NCBI GenBank assembly: GCA_012845835.1 | Contig: JABAKD010000027.1 | Coordinates: 6,131,465 to 6,195,464 of the forward strand | DNA from: Undaria pinnatifida | Taxonomy: Eukaryota; Sar; Phaeophyceae; Laminariales; Alariaceae | Length of the DNA stretch: 64,000 bases | Direction: 5' to 3' | Shown: positions 1-11,344 of the stretch, piece after piece | Position numbering within the stretch: position 1 is the first letter of the stretch | How the letters are laid out: each line of letters opens with the position of its first letter | Position numbers and translations under genes: made by a program | Notes under the pieces: model-generated | The model's database searches: none | What the model saw: only the letters and a program-made list of their open reading frames with translations | What the model was told of the DNA's origin: nothing

Positions 1-137
1 TGTATTATTTCCAAAACTGTCACATCTATCCCCTCAAAATAATGTATAGTTTCCAGGCACATATTGAGCTGCCCCCCCCGCCCCAAACCCCCCCCCGCCC
101 AACCCCCCCCCCCCCCGCCCCAAACCCCCCCCCGCCC

Positions 138-173
<36 letters not shown>

Positions 174-598
174 CCCCAACCCCCCCCCCCCCCCGCCCCC
201 AATAATATACTGGTGCCAAAACCGTCAGATTTATCCCCTCGAAAGGATTTATAGCTTACATGCACAAATTGCCCCTTTCCCCCCCCCCCCCCCCCGCCCC
301 CCTCCAAACCCGCTCGCTTTTGATCAAAACCAGGCCCCCTTTCCCTTCACAGCTGTCAGATTTTGTCCCCCTCAGAAACGGGTTTTATAGTTTCCGCGCA
401 CAGACTGACTAAAATCATACTGTTGACCCTGATAGCTACTCTGTAGTTGTAAGGGGAGTCGCCGACCTATATCCTTAATGAGGACACACAACTTGTAATG
501 CGCGCGATCGGAGTATCACACACAGCTTGCAAAGATGAGTTTCGACGAAATCTTCGATCTCACAGCTGGAGTGTATTTTAATTTTTATAATAATAATA
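1..598 (+). repeat. Interspersed repeat R1, copy A (poly-C modules plus conserved 3' block)
   Basis: Nearly identical to 27985-28585. The element is modular: three related blocks, each with a 'GTCA-ATTT-TCCCCTC' start, a 'TATAG-TTCC' centre and a 'GCACA-ATTG' end, are followed by long C-tracts. A conserved 3' block then runs through GCGCGATCGGAGTATCACAC and CTTGCAAAGATGAGTTTCGA to a T/A-rich end. The 5' end may lie outside the window. There are no coding motifs; the proline-rich frames here are poly-C artefacts. The class is unknown. Confidence 0.85.
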
Positions 599-1094
599 TA
601 ATATCTCGCTTGCTGTATTTGTAATGTGTATCTCTCTCTTAGAATTGGCGACCTCAGAGCCCCACATCGGCACAGTAAAAGTCATGGGCGTTTAGTCTGA
701 TGGTACATGAGCTAATAATACTGTGAAAAGGAAGTACAGGCAGATATGTTCAAACTGCGGTAGACCACACTACCAAAATATTACGTAAGGTATTTCGTAC
801 CTACCGTCTGCATGATCGCCTCCCAGCCCATGCCAAACGAAATATGACTAACCAAGCAATGTAATTGAGCTCGTGTACACCAAGCGTTCCTCTCAAAACA
901 TTGACTATTTGCACTTCTTCCCCTCGTGCTCAATGGTGGTGACACTGCATGACCACATCACCTCGCCAACTCTTTCTTATAACCAGCGACGTCAGAACCC
1001 CACATCGGCACGGCACGATCATGGTAACTACATTGTTGTACCTTTTGACTAAAATATTATATCTTGCGATCCATGTACAAAATTATTTAACAGA
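599..1094. other. Non-coding interval, no recognisable gene
   Basis: No domain, splice-supported exon or RNA gene was recognised. The interval is AT-rich unique-looking sequence between two R1-family copies. Confidence 0.5.
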
Positions 1095-1237
1095 ACCATA
1101 TGACCCCTCCCATTATAAAAAAACTCACCCACATAGTACCAAGAACGCAGCTTGCAAAGATGAGAATTGACCGGAAATTCGTCGAACTCACGGCTGACGT
1201 CCTTGAAATATTCTTATAAAATAATAAATTATGAAGC
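1095..1237 (+). repeat. R1b variant copy
   Basis: Shares the core ACGCAGCTTGCAAAGATGAG with R1 but continues differently (GAAATTCGTCGAACTCACGG, then a TATAAAATA end). A second copy with the same variant is at 21200-21345, so this is a subfamily and not random decay. Confidence 0.7.
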
Positions 1238-1339
1238 TATACCACATTGTATACCACACCTAAAAACGGTGTTGTACACCACACCTAACATCAAGTCTGC
1301 TGAAAAAAAAAACAATACCAGGAAGGTGATAAAAAGTGA

Positions 1340-1595
1340 TGTATTCTTGCTACAACCGCCAGATTTGTCCCCTTAGACTGTAATAATAGGATTTACAGTT
1401 TCCATACGCCAATTTTTTTAGTGTCGCTCGCCCGCCCCCTCCCGCCCCCCCGAACCCTCTTTCTACCTAAAATCAAAATCTGCCAGTGTAGTGAAAGCTA
1501 ACAGCCAGCTGATATCACCCCATTATCTCTGTAGCCATCCATGCCGTAGCTCCAATTCGTTTCAGCACCCCCCTGGAACTGCCGAACAACAGCTG
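1340..1595 (+). repeat. R1-associated C-tract module
   Basis: Contains 'CCAGATTTGTCCCCTTAG', a 'GGATTTACAGTTTCC' centre, C-tracts, then 'CCTAAAATCAAAATCTGCCA' and 'CCATCCATGCCGTAGCTCCA'. The reverse complement of this second part occurs twice at 12090-12350, which links the two repeat regions. Confidence 0.65.
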
Positions 1596-1599
1596 CAAG

Positions 1600-2210
1600 T
1601 CTCTTTGCTGGTACGACCAGCCATGCGAGCACTCCCCACCGTTAGTACTACTAGCACGACGGATAGCATGTCCCATATTGTCGCGCCGGACAAAAGTGGC
1701 ACTGTTTCTCAGCGGGGTTTCCCCTGCCTCGCAGTGGTAGTTGCTTAAGGCGGGACGTGGAGATTTTCAATAACATCTATCTCCCCTTCATGGGAATATT
1801 GAAGGTGAGATCCCTTCGAATTTCTGCAGTCAAAGCGACCTTTCTTTTCGTGAAGGATGTTGGTGGTCGCTTATGCCATTGCTAGGAGACATCAGCCGTT
1901 TTCCAAACATTGACAAGCATGCCGTGAAAGCACCGAGGTGGATTCGAGGTGGCTGAGGTTCAAGACTTTCGTCAGTTTAGAGAGTCTGGCCCTGCCGCTT
2001 TCCACCTCGACATACACATCGTCTCCGTTCAAGATTTTCGTTCAGCATTGAAGTTCAGAAATAAACGTGTTCATTTCATCATGCCGTTGATATTTGTTTT
2101 ATTTGCATAACATGCTGGAATCTTTTGGATCCAACGGTTTAACGAAAACGGCTTGTTGTGGACAAGAACAATATGGGCACAGCGTGTGAGAAAATTGCAA
2201 ACGACAAATA
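1600..2210. other. Non-coding interval
   Basis: Short open frames exist but none shows a domain or codon pattern that I can support. A possible polyadenylation-like AATAAA lies near 2061. Confidence 0.4.
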
Positions 2211-2214
2211 TGAA

Positions 2215-2320
2215 GGCAGTGAGAATCGAACTCACGACACAGCACTACCCACTTGTCACGTGACTCAGAAGTAACTCTGTAGTGGGCTATGCGAAAATAC
2301 CAACCAAACACGTTTTCGAG
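2215..2320 (-). repeat. tRNA-like (Pol III box) short repeat, SINE candidate
   Basis: On the minus strand, GTGAGTTCGATTCTCACTG contains a perfect B-box core (GTTCGATTC). A weaker A-box-like TAGCCCACTAC lies about 55 bp upstream. A related stretch with CACTACCCACT and AAGTAGCTC is at 5535-5600. No intact cloverleaf is evident, so a tRNA-derived SINE head is more likely than a functional tRNA. Confidence 0.45.
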
Positions 2321-2324
2321 CTCG

Positions 2325-3725
2325 TTAATTAATTATCACCGATTTCGTAAGAGGGATCTCCGGAGCTTTCCCCTCTCCACGTACTACAGTTAGTAGTACT
2401 CAGGAGGACACTAACAGCTCTTCGAGGCCGCCATAAAAAAAGCGACGCCCTGGGAAACAAGATAGATTCGAATTTGGAAATTATGCCAATTTGGAAATGT
2501 TGCCATTCATTTATTCGTTCAAGCTCTACATGTGCCAAGATCCAAGAATAGCTCGGCGTATACCGCCCAAACTGAAAAAAAAAACGCACTTCTCGCTTGT
2601 CTCGCTCAGCGTTCGTCCGCGCGTTGATACTGTGGAGGGCAGTTGTTGCAGGCAACGTTATCTGGCTCATGCCGTGCATGCCTCGTCTCACACCCCTGGC
2701 AGCTGATGCCCATTGGTCTTGGACGGGAAGGGGCAAATAACCTTGCCTTGTCTCATCTCGAGTCTTGGGCTCTTGATGACTGGAGTGTGGAAAAAACGCC
2801 ATGATCATGTCCAGTTTTAGACAGCACAAAGTGCCCACACAAAAATCGCGATATATATACAATAAAGTGCCAAATACCTAAATATCAGCGTAAGCGGAGT
2901 TTTAGATATCATGAATAACGAACGACCGCGACGGCAGAGCACGGCAAAGCACAGCGCTTCGCTCTGCTGAGCTAGCGCTGCGCTGCGGTGCGCTGCTGAG
3001 CTGACCTGCAGGGCATCGCAAGGCACTGCACGGCGCCTTGTTGCTGTGAGCTATAACGCCGCGATTGGGTGCAGAAGTCACCCTGGAGGGGAATATAATA
3101 CCCCACGGTAGCATTCGAAGGCAACCACTAAGTAAGACAGACCAACGGGGCGACTCCAATGAGCCGGTGATAGACCATGCACCACATGCGACAATGCCGC
3201 TGCCCCGACAGCTGAAAGTAACAGTACGAGAATTCGGCACTCATTTTGGTTGCTGACACCGACGTTGGTCGGGTGGCGCCATCTGCTTTTTGTTGCTGCA
3301 TAGCTGCTGCCTGCTGCCTGTCTGTTTCTTCTGTTCTGATTTCGTTTGTTTTGCCGCCGTCTTGTCTCCGCTTCAATTTTGGTAATCCTGGGTATCTCGT
3401 CCCTCCACCCTGCATTCCTGTTCCCCCATTTTTTTTTCCTTTGTTTTTCCCTTTAGCTTTTCCTCTTTTTCATATATCATTCCTCACCTTTTGTACACAT
3501 CCATTAGTGTGACAAACTGGCCCGTTTAGCCCTCGTATTCATTGCATTGGATTCGGCGCTGCATAGCTATTATAACAGCCAAACAAACCGTGCGTTGTTG
3601 TTGCCATTCTTTTTTACGTGACGTCTTGTAGTTGCAGAGATGAACATTATTATTGAATTATTGTGTGGTTTCAACCATTCCACCTCAGTGACGTCATTAA
3701 GGGGTATTCATCGGTATGTTCTGTT
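2325..3725. other. Non-coding interval with low-complexity stretches
   Basis: An open frame of 177 codons on the minus strand (2329-2862) shows no motif or family resemblance. Positions 2925-3020 are a GCGCT-rich simple region and 3400-3510 is pyrimidine-rich. I see no supportable gene. Confidence 0.4.
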
Positions 3726-3730
3726 CCCCA

Positions 3731-3756
3731 TGGGTTAGGGTTAGGATTAGGGTTGG
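3731..3756 (+). repeat. Interstitial telomere-like TTAGGG tract
   Basis: About four units of GGGTTA with one base variant (GGATTAGGG). It is far too short for a telomere. It could be an interstitial remnant of end-joining or telomerase-mediated repair. Confidence 0.6.
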
Positions 3757-3794
3757 AGCCGCGCATTGTGAGAAATACAAAAATATAGGACATT

Positions 3795-4030
3795 CGTATC
3801 TTGTGAGCACAGACAGGGAGCTCGTCTCTCTAGGAGGCTTCAGCACGGACACTGGTTGTGCGGGATGTGGATGGACGGGTGAAAATATCGGTTTATGAAG
3901 AACACACAGCGGGCACGCCGGTAGAGCTTCGAAGTGCCTATTGCTGTTATTCCATTCTTCGTGTTTATTGTAAAAACATGAAATACACTCAGCTGTGAGA
4001 TCGAAGATTTCGTCGAAATTCATCTCAATA
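3795..4030 (-). repeat. Composite R2/R1 repeat
   Basis: Positions 3800-3910 carry R2 (CACAGACAGGGAGCTCGTCT, CAGCACGGACACTGG, GGTGAAAATATCGGTTTA, AACACACA). Positions 3965-4025 carry the R1 3' block in reverse orientation (CAGCTGTGAGATCGAAGATT). The same order, R2 then inverted R1, recurs at 14235-14460, so the two probably mobilise as one element. Confidence 0.65.
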
Positions 4031-4990
4031 ATTTTGACCAGGTATACGTAGCGCGTTGATTGCGTGCTGATAATTAAGGTTTTCGCGAGGAAGGACTTTC
4101 TTGGTTTTTTTTTTGAGCTGTGACATGTGTTTGTTGCCCTTTCAGATAAAAACTCGGATTGGTCCCCACCGTCCACCCGTCGTGGCGATGTTCCTCGACA
4201 CAACCCCAAATACCAGTACCATACAATGGGGCTCCCTTTTGGGTCTTCTGCCAGGATTGATTGATCGACGTTGAAGGTCATATTGCTGGACTTCAGGTGG
4301 ACACAATATTAGCAACGCGTTACGGCACACATACCACGTACGTACTTATTATCCAAAGTACAACGACAATAAACAAAGCTTCCTATTCGCTCCGGCAATT
4401 AGTCTTTCACTGTCCAGCTTCCAGCTCCTTCATATGTGTCCTTACGATCTGCGAGTTTATGCACGGACGACGACCTCATGCCAGAGGTGCACGAAGCATA
4501 CAGCAGTAGTAGCAAAGAAAGGTAGTAGCTCACGTGTTTGTAAGGATTTCGAACGTTTTTTGGTTTTCGTTGGGGATCTCATTAGAAAGGGTGCATTCCC
4601 CCTTTTCGACTTGCAACCCCGCCGGGTTTGAAGGTGACCTCGTCCCGAAGGAAAGTTTTGCAGCTTTACTACGAACGATATGATTTCGAGGGACTATCGC
4701 TAGCTCTGTAATACAAGGACTGTAGCTAACTACTTCACGTATGTATGGTCGGGCATGTACAGCATGATAACCCAGGGATCTCTTACACTACTGTTGTAGC
4801 TCCGAAGTGTGAATGCTCTGCCAGTCGGTCGGAGAGGCCAACTATTCTCCCTGGTACCAATACATCAGATAGATTGCAAAGGCGCGAGAGTCGACAAAAC
4901 CCTCCACCTCACAGTGTCAGGTTAACCGCGACGCGCGCTGCGATAGAGCTATCACGTTCGTCGAAACCAGACTACATACAGTCGACCCCC
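4031..4990. other. Non-coding interval
   Basis: Only short frames without motifs are present. Nothing could be assigned. Confidence 0.4.
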
Positions 4991-4997
4991 CGGGTGA

Positions 4998-5085
4998 TCT
5001 AATGGTTCAAGGTTGCCACGACCACTACTACTAAGAAGAAGTCCGGAGTCAGGGGTACCACGACCACTACCAATAAGAAGTTGGA
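4998..5085 (+). repeat. Short tandem duplication
   Basis: Two adjacent copies of a ~45 bp unit containing CCACGACCACTAC, TAAGAAG and GGAGTCAG. Confidence 0.6.
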
Positions 5086-5124
5086 GTCAGTTGTTCAAAA
5101 TCTCGGCGTGGTTATATTTTTTTC

Positions 5125-5335
5125 TAGGGGCACCGACTGCCGAAAGCGCTTCGTAGCGTGGGAACAAGCACAACTCGACGCGAGTCGACGAGGGAAGAGA
5201 GTGTTCTTGATAAAAACAAAGGCGCGTACGGTAGTGGGGAGGGAGAAGAAGAACCTGCGTAGTGACCCCGGATCTGAGTTAGTTGCGTCTAGTGAGAGAG
5301 AGGCCGACAATAAATGTGCGAAGATATATGTTTGG
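5125..5335 (+). repeat. SINE-A, 5'-truncated copy
   Basis: Matches the body and tail of the full SINE at 6113-6445: GTCGACGAGGGAAGA, GATAAAAA, GTGACCCCGGATCTGAGTTA. The tRNA-like head is missing, as expected for incomplete reverse transcription. Confidence 0.75.
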
Positions 5336-5534
5336 TCTATCATGGTAGACTAGATAGACTATTAATAGTGGTAAATGTTTACAAAAAAAAGAAGAGAAAA
5401 AAAAATCGTTGTACTGTACTTGAATTGTGCAGGAGATGGGATAATAACAACCAAGCAACAAAAACTTGTTCGTTTTCGAGCGTGCGCGCTGCAGACTTTA
5501 TGGATGGTTATTTTAGTAGTTTAACATGACTTAT

Positions 5535-5605
5535 GTCATGTGGCACTACCCACTGACTGCGTCAAGTGATTAAGTAGCTCACTGGGCAGTGCTGTAGGAT
5601 TTCTC
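5535..5605. repeat. Imperfect inverted repeat / tRNA-like fragment
   Basis: GGCACTACCCACTGA is followed about 25 bp later by CTCACTGGGCAGTGCTG, which gives an imperfect hairpin. It resembles the tRNA-like repeat at 2215-2320. Confidence 0.4.
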
Positions 5606-6112
5606 GGTCAAGTCACTTTGTTCGAAGGGCGCTGTCCAACGCCTTCCTTATCCGTCCCCTATACCTGATCGTGAACGCGTACTACGTACGGGAGGTAAGA
5701 AACACATCCGAGAATAGCGGGGACGATTTCTGATTTTGGATTCCTGGGCAGTTCTTTTTCCGAGAACGGGTCAACGCGTGGCGTGCTAATCAATGACACA
5801 GCAGCAGCAATCTATGATATATAGTAGTAGTAGTCAACGACGATATTTACCTGGTGGTGGTGCTACGCTGTTTTCAAATTCTGAGCTTCAAGAGAAGCAG
5901 TAGTAGTTGTTGTTGTTCTCACATTTAGCTCACATAATCAAGTTTGTGGTCACAGACAGGACACAGGCTCCATCAGTGAATAATAATGTTGACTGACACC
6001 ACAGGCAACACCCCTCTGGGTACTTAACGCGGCGTCAACCATTGAAATGTCCTACAATATGGGGGAATGTAATCTCTAAGCAAAGATCCTGTTTTGTTTT
6101 ATCAATTGCCAG

Positions 6113-6445
6113 CCGGCCGCGCCGGTGGTCTAGTGGTTTTACCCTCGGATACTACTAACGTTTGTTTGTCCTTGAGTTCGACACCCACCACGATGAGATT
6201 TGACTTTGATTTGCGAATTAAAATGAGAAAAAAAGGGATCAACTGCTGAGAGCGCCTAGCAGCGTGGGTAGGTACAATTCGACGCGAGTCGACGAGGGAA
6301 GAAAATGCTGGATTCTCCTCGCGATAAAAATGAAGGCACGTGCCGAAGTGAGGAGGGAGGACGAGGGCCCGCTATGTGACCCCGGATCTGAGTTACTACT
6401 GGGAGGGAGCGCGAGAGTGGTGCGAGGATAATATATGTGATGAAG
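6113..6445 (+). repeat. SINE-A, full-length tRNA-derived copy
   Basis: The head has a perfect Pol III A box (TGGTCTAGTGG, 6126-6136) and B box (GTTCGACAC, 6176-6184) 40 bp apart, as in tRNA genes. A ~250 bp tRNA-unrelated body follows (GTCGACGAGGGAAGAAAATG, GCGATAAAAATGAAGGCACG, GTGACCCCGGATCTGAG). The whole unit recurs on the opposite strand at 63177-63470. A dispersed, Pol III-headed, non-coding unit fits a tRNA-derived SINE. Confidence 0.85.
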
Positions 6446-7225
6446 AAAAAAAAAATGCGTAGGTAGACTATATTATTACTACCAGTAAATAATATGTTAG
6501 TCTAGGAAATACGCACGGCGCTGTGAGCAGTCGTCATGGTAGACACTCCGGATATTATGTATTGAGGGGGCGCGTCCGGTTTCGACAACGTGGAACCACC
6601 CGCGAAGCAAAGACAGCAGATACACATCCCGCCTTCCCGAGTAAAAACAGAGAAGAAGCGCTACGCCGACCTCCCGTACGAGCAAAGCCAACCCCGCACC
6701 AATCTTAGACAACGCCGCCGCAACGAGAGATCGCTCTCCTCTTCTTCGTTTTCCTCCTCGCCCGCGACCACGCAGACCAATCAATGCGACAGGCTTCACG
6801 TAACAAAGCTCTCTTCTTCCAAAACCTGGCCGGCTGACATAGCCCCATGTCGACGTTTGATGCAAACCGACTCTGCATCCTGTCGACTTCGAACCTCCAT
6901 CGCCACGGGGACAGCAGTGCAGTCTCTTCATCAATGCCAAGGCCTCTTTCGTTTCGCCTAGAGGCGACGCAGGTTCTCAATACCCTTTTAGGTATTTTTG
7001 TTTGATAGACAGACGCCAACTTTCACTTGACGGCGCATTGAACATAGTGTGTTTCGCATATCCTTGCCTTCTTTGTTGTATAGCATTACGTATTTCTTCT
7101 GTCGGAGTATGACCTTCATAATCCCATGTTCGTATTAAACTCTTGGCATTACTTTAAAGTTCAATGAATGCCAAATCGGACAGCTACACCTTAACTTGTC
7201 GAAGTGCTGCCCTGACCTACCCGCA
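6446..7225. other. Unassigned interval with uncertain open frames
   Basis: Long frames exist on both strands (+ 6590-6961, Arg/Ser-rich; - 6497-6940). Neither shows a recognisable domain, so I do not call a gene. The GC-rich stretch 6540-6960 may be an unrecognised exon. Confidence 0.3.
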
Positions 7226-7258
7226 GCATGGGCGCCGGCGATATGCCGGCGCCCATGC
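7226..7258. repeat. Perfect 14 bp inverted repeat (hairpin)
   Basis: Arms GCATGGGCGCCGGC and GCCGGCGCCCATGC flank a 5 bp loop (GATAT). It is very GC-rich and perfectly paired. There is no adjacent T-run or confident gene, so its function is unknown. Confidence 0.8.
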
Positions 7259-8600
7259 GGAGCCCTTGTAATAGGGAAAATAAAGGAGAAAAGGGACGAA
7301 AGGGATGGAAGGCAAATCATTTCAGAAAGAACCAGCATACCGGCGGCGGCATTGTATTACCGCAATATCGACGGTCGCTGCCCCTTCCAAAACGGGGATA
7401 GGCACGCAATCCAAACCACACAGAAAAGAAAAAGAACACAATACAGTCGTAGGGATATAAAGATACGTGGGTACGCTCTAACTATCTATACCGGCCGGCC
7501 TGGTGCTTTGCTACCCTGCGTGTGCCGTCACCCTTTTGATTTATTTAACCGCGGTTTCCTCACCCCTCCGCCCCCCCCTCGGCTTTGGGATCCATGCATC
7601 CGGGCTGCACTGTTGGTAGTGATGGGGACACGCTGTAATGATGAAGTCCTCTCGAAAAGTGATCATTGAAACAGATCCCGAAGTTCTGATTGCACGCGGC
7701 GTGCCACACGATTCTACCACTACCACTCCTGATGAGACTTGCCTGAGAGGCCCTTGTCCCGCCAAATGATCGGTAGATAAGGCCCGACGATGCCCTGAGA
7801 CATATATAGGAAGAAGAATAGGAAACACCCTCCTTGCAGGCGCACTGCATTTTTGTTTCCAATCATCCTTAAAAGCCGAGATCCTCCGATCGCTGTTCGC
7901 TGTTGGATGTCGAACCAAAAATCGGGGAAGCCTTGTGGTGTCTGCTGCTAGTACTACTGAATGAAGGCAGTGTGTGCGTGCACAACGACTACCACTGTTG
8001 TTGTAGCCAATGCACTGCTACTACACCACCCCCCTCGCTCTCGGGCTACATTATAATAATGAACTCCACCCGAACACGGTGTCACGGCACGGTGTCACGG
8101 TGATGATGCACTGCGTCATCTCACGGTTATGTGCAGCTCCGAACGTATCGATGAGGAGCTCAAAATCTGCCCTAAAACGTAGATTCGAAGGCTTTTTGTT
8201 CGCACAATCCAACCAGCACTTTTAGCCGCTAGCCCTGAAGCTAAATTTTTCGTAAAAAAAGCGTCATACATACTAGTGATACATACTAACCGGTAGTTCC
8301 TCGCTTGAGGAGGTCAACCAATCAGAAGGTCAGAAACACCATAGTCTATAGCCTATACTGCCCCATAAAACGTGCGAAACCCCAACCGTACTTTCTCTTT
8401 TTTTTTTCCGCGCACATCTACTTTCTTATTTTGTTTTTGTTTTTTGTTTTTTGTTTTTGTTTTTGTTTATTTCGTATTTCTCTCTTCCAATGTATTTCTG
8501 TTGCTGACGTATGTATGTTGTGCCTGTCGTACCCAGTACTAGGGCATGACATTGCGTTGTCGAATGCATTACGATGCATTATCTCTGTGTCGTGGCTTGT
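7259..8600. other. Non-coding interval with a T-rich simple tract
   Basis: No gene was recognised. Positions 8397-8470 are a (GTTTTT)n-like tract. Positions 8080-8105 contain two copies of CACGGTGTCACGG. Confidence 0.4.
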
Positions 8601-8604
8601 GACC

Positions 8605-8706
8605 ACAGAGCTGATCTTTCTAGGGTGAAGAATCAGTACGGACACTGGGTGTGCTGGATGTCGACGAGAAGAAGAACGGTTTAATGTGAAGAACACACAC
8701 ACACAC
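8605..8706 (+). repeat. R2 repeat copy
   Basis: Contains GTGACCACAGAG, a TCTCTAGG-like core, CAGTACGGACACTGGGTGTG, GGTTTAATGTGAAGAACACA. Homologous to 3800-3910, 9545-9650 and 14240-14350. Confidence 0.65.
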
Positions 8707-8714
8707 TTTCCAGC

Positions 8715-8990
8715 TTCTCGACGAGCCATGGTCACAGGTGTCGTCTCTTGTCCTCCCCGGTTTTTGCCCTAAATTTTGATCGCGCGTAGGGTTCAGCAAT
8801 CCCACTGCTCGTCGATTCTTCTTCGAGTGTTGCTAGCTCACGCTCTCGCGCTTTCCGCAAATCAATTTGTGCTCAAGAAAAAATCCCACCAATTTATACG
8901 AGTATGGACTCGGGGGAGCCCGAACTCACAAAACTGACCTACACCAGGCTCGAGGATAACCTGATACGCACCAAGGCGACCAGCGGCACT
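8715..8990 (-). repeat. SINE-B copy 1
   Basis: Direct repeat of 9245-9530 at roughly 85-90% identity by eye. The tRNA-like head lies at the high-coordinate end. Its A box has an extra base and its B box is degenerate (GTTCGGGCT), so this copy is older or damaged. Confidence 0.75.
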
Positions 8991-9084
8991 ATAAGAGTAG
9001 AGGGATTACTCTCCACTCGGAAGTCTGGTCCGTATAATGCTACCTAGATACACAGAAACCTACATACAATAATACCTCTGTATT

Positions 9085-9165
9085 ACAAAAAAAAAAAAAA
9101 AAAACACTTCATCCAGCTGTGAAATCGACGACGAAACTTGCATCTTTATAACAAGATGTGCGTAT
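9085..9165 (-). repeat. R1 3' block fragment
   Basis: Reverse-orientation match: CACTTCATCCAGCTGTGAAA, TCGACGACGAAACTTGCATC, preceded by an A-run. Confidence 0.6.
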
Positions 9166-9244
9166 GTATGTGTTAATCCGATCGCGCGTATCACTGGGTG
9201 TGATGGGGTGTGATATTAATTTTTCTTTTTTTTTTGCACACTTT

Positions 9245-9530
9245 CACTTTTCAGCTCCTGGACAAGCCGTGGTCACAGGTGTCATCCCTTCTCCTCCCCG
9301 GTTCTTGCCTTCAATTTTTATCGCGCATAGGGTTCAGCAATCCCACTGCTCGTCGATTGTTCATCGAGTGTTGCTAACTCACGTTCTCGCGCTTTCCGCA
9401 AATCAATTTGTCCACAAGAAAAAGTCCCAACAACTTTATACGAGTATGCACTCGGCGGGGCTCGAACTCACGAAACTGACCTATACCAGGCTCGAGGATA
9501 ACCTGATACGCCACCGGGGCGACCGGGTTT
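9245..9530 (-). repeat. SINE-B copy 2 (intact Pol III boxes)
   Basis: On the minus strand the head reads A box TGGCGTATCAGG and B box GTTCGAGCC at tRNA spacing. The body then contains GCGATAAAAATTGAAGGCA, GGGGAGGAGAAGGG and CTGTGACCAC. The head differs from SINE-A but the body motif CGATAAAAAT-GAAGGCA is shared, so the two families have a common central domain. Confidence 0.8.
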
Positions 9531-9544
9531 TTTATTAATTTAAG

Positions 9545-9650
9545 TTTATGACCACAGAGCGCGTCTCTGTGGTAAAAGAGGCGTCGGCACGGACACTGTG
9601 TGTGGTTGTGCTGGGGGTAGCTTAGTGGAAATATCCCAGTCTAATGTAAC
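9545..9650 (+). repeat. R2 repeat copy
   Basis: Carries TGACCACAGAGCGCGTCTCT, GGCACGGACACTGTGTGTGG and GAAATATCCCAGTCTAATG, matching the R2 order of motifs. Confidence 0.55.
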
Positions 9651-9654
9651 CGTT

Positions 9655-9760
9655 GTAGAAAAAAGGGGGGCGGCAGAGCCTGCCTCGTGACCCTACACCT
9701 ACTACGTGGCGAGGGAGAGGGAGACAGCAGAGTGTGCGAAGATAAATATCGTTAACAGAA
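9655..9760 (+). repeat. SINE-A 3' tail fragment
   Basis: GTGACCCTACACCTACTACG followed by AGGGAGAGGGAGAC and GTGTGCGAAGATAAATAT corresponds to the SINE-A tail; only about 100 bp remain. Confidence 0.5.
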
Positions 9761-10079
9761 GGGATAAGTCTGGATGATCAGCAAAAAAAAAAGAACCAAG
9801 AACGAACATGCACAACAAAGTGTTCTTGACTCACTGCTGGTTGCAACTGGTGATATTACCACAGCAGTCCATAGTCTAGTCTAGCTAGTAGTTTAGTCAT
9901 GCGTACCATAATAATCAGGGTGACACTAAGGAGATAGATAGATGTGGTCGGAATGCGCCGCCATAAAAGGTAGAATATTTTGGCGAGACAACAGGTAGGT
10001 GTCGGTGAGGACACCGCGGTCGAAAATATACTACAGGTGAGTAAGTGCCGCGGGTAGATAGAGGAGAGACCATACATAG

Positions 10080-10550
10080 TAGTCCTGTTGACCCTGGCAT
10101 TAGCAGGGGACTCACCGATCTGTATCCTTTCCTTAGCCAGTTCCTGGGGTCTGCTAGTATGATATTTTTCTTTCTTTTCTTCTTCTTTTTTTATTTTTTC
10201 TCTTCTTTTTTTCCTTGCCTTGCTTCTTCTTGTTGTCTTCAGGTCTTGTCTTTTCTTGCTTTTCTTGTCTTTTTCTTCTCTTTTCTTGCCTTTTTCGTTT
10301 TGTTTCGTCTTCTTCTCTCTTCTTTCCTTTCCTTGTTTTATCTTCTTATTTGTTCTTTGTTTCTTTTCTCCAATTGACTTACGCCTGTCGTGCGTATGCG
10401 TAGTGATAGATACTACGTGTAATGTATAGAGGACACACAACTCGTAATGCGCGCGATCGGAGTATCACACACAGCTTGCAAAGATGAGTTTCGACGAAAT
10501 CTTCGATCTCACAGCTGGAGTGTATTTTCATTTTTTTATAATATATATAT
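10080..10550 (+). repeat. R1 copy interrupted by a polypyrimidine tract
   Basis: CCTGTTGACCCTGGCATTAG and ACTCACCGATCTGTATCCTT begin the R1 sequence. The conserved 3' block resumes at 10430 (GAGGACACACAACTCGTAAT). The break is filled by a ~215 bp C/T tract. A (TA)n microsatellite of about 22 bp follows the 3' end at 10543. Confidence 0.75.
10158..10378 (+). repeat. Polypyrimidine tract
   Basis: About 220 bp of nearly pure C/T on the + strand (TTCTTTTC-type words). Such homopyrimidine stretches can adopt triplex structures, but no evidence for that exists here beyond composition. Confidence 0.8.
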
Positions 10551-10869
10551 ATATATATATATATACGTGGTAGTCTTCCTTGGGTGGCAATCGGAATAGT
10601 TGGTTTCTCCAGGCGTGAGTAATGAGACGTATGCACTGGCATGGACCTGGCACATCGTAGACTGACTCCCGATTTCACTTTTATATGTTTCTGGTGGACG
10701 CATGAATTGCGTCAGCTGTGATATATGCGTGTACCACCTTGGGTGTGTGTGTTTCCCTGGGGTATTCCTCAGCTCCAGAGTGACTGGAGCCTGTCCTGTG
10801 ACCACGGACTTGATTATGCGAGTTAATGTGAGAACAACAACGACAACAACAAAAATCCTTCACGAGGGT

Positions 10870-10995
10870 ATACACCCCGTAATACGCGCGATCGAAGTAC
10901 CACACGCAGCTTGTAAAGCTGATATTTTGATCAAAAAATATTTTTGGTCGATCTCACAGACACCTGAAAGTGTATTTTTCATTTTTCGAAAAATA
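10870..10995 (+). repeat. R1 3' block, diverged copy
   Basis: GTAATACGCGCGATCGAAGT, ACGCAGCTTGTAAAGCTGAT and GGTCGATCTCACAG preserve the R1 order with an internal AT-rich change. Confidence 0.6.
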
Positions 10996-11344
10996 ATGCT
11001 CCGAACCTTCTTCGCCTGTATGTACTTCGCATTATTAACAGATACATTCGAAACTCATTTCGAGTGCTGCCCGGGTGGCGTGTGTGTGCGTTCACCCATT
11101 GAGTGGAAAATTTTACCCATCTGCATCCAGTCTGAGTCGTCAGTGCTGATGCCCTATAGAGATACGAGCTCTATGGTCACAAACTACTTGGGAGAGATGC
11201 ATAATGCGTACTACTACAGCATACACATGGCACAAACAGCACGATGATTCGACCATGCAGTGTCAACTGCAAAAAGCACGCGGGATAAAGACAAAAAATA
11301 TTGAGTCTGCAGACCAGACTATTGGAGTGAAATTATTAAAAGTA

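Noticed and set aside
26-390. Proline-rich (+) and glycine-rich (-) reading frames
   Set aside because: They are translations of poly-C / poly-G tracts within the R1 repeat.
2329-2862. 177-codon minus-strand frame
   Set aside because: No motif, no splice support, composition not clearly coding.
10702-11247. 181-codon frame on the + strand
   Set aside because: It crosses an R1 copy and has no domain or codon signal.
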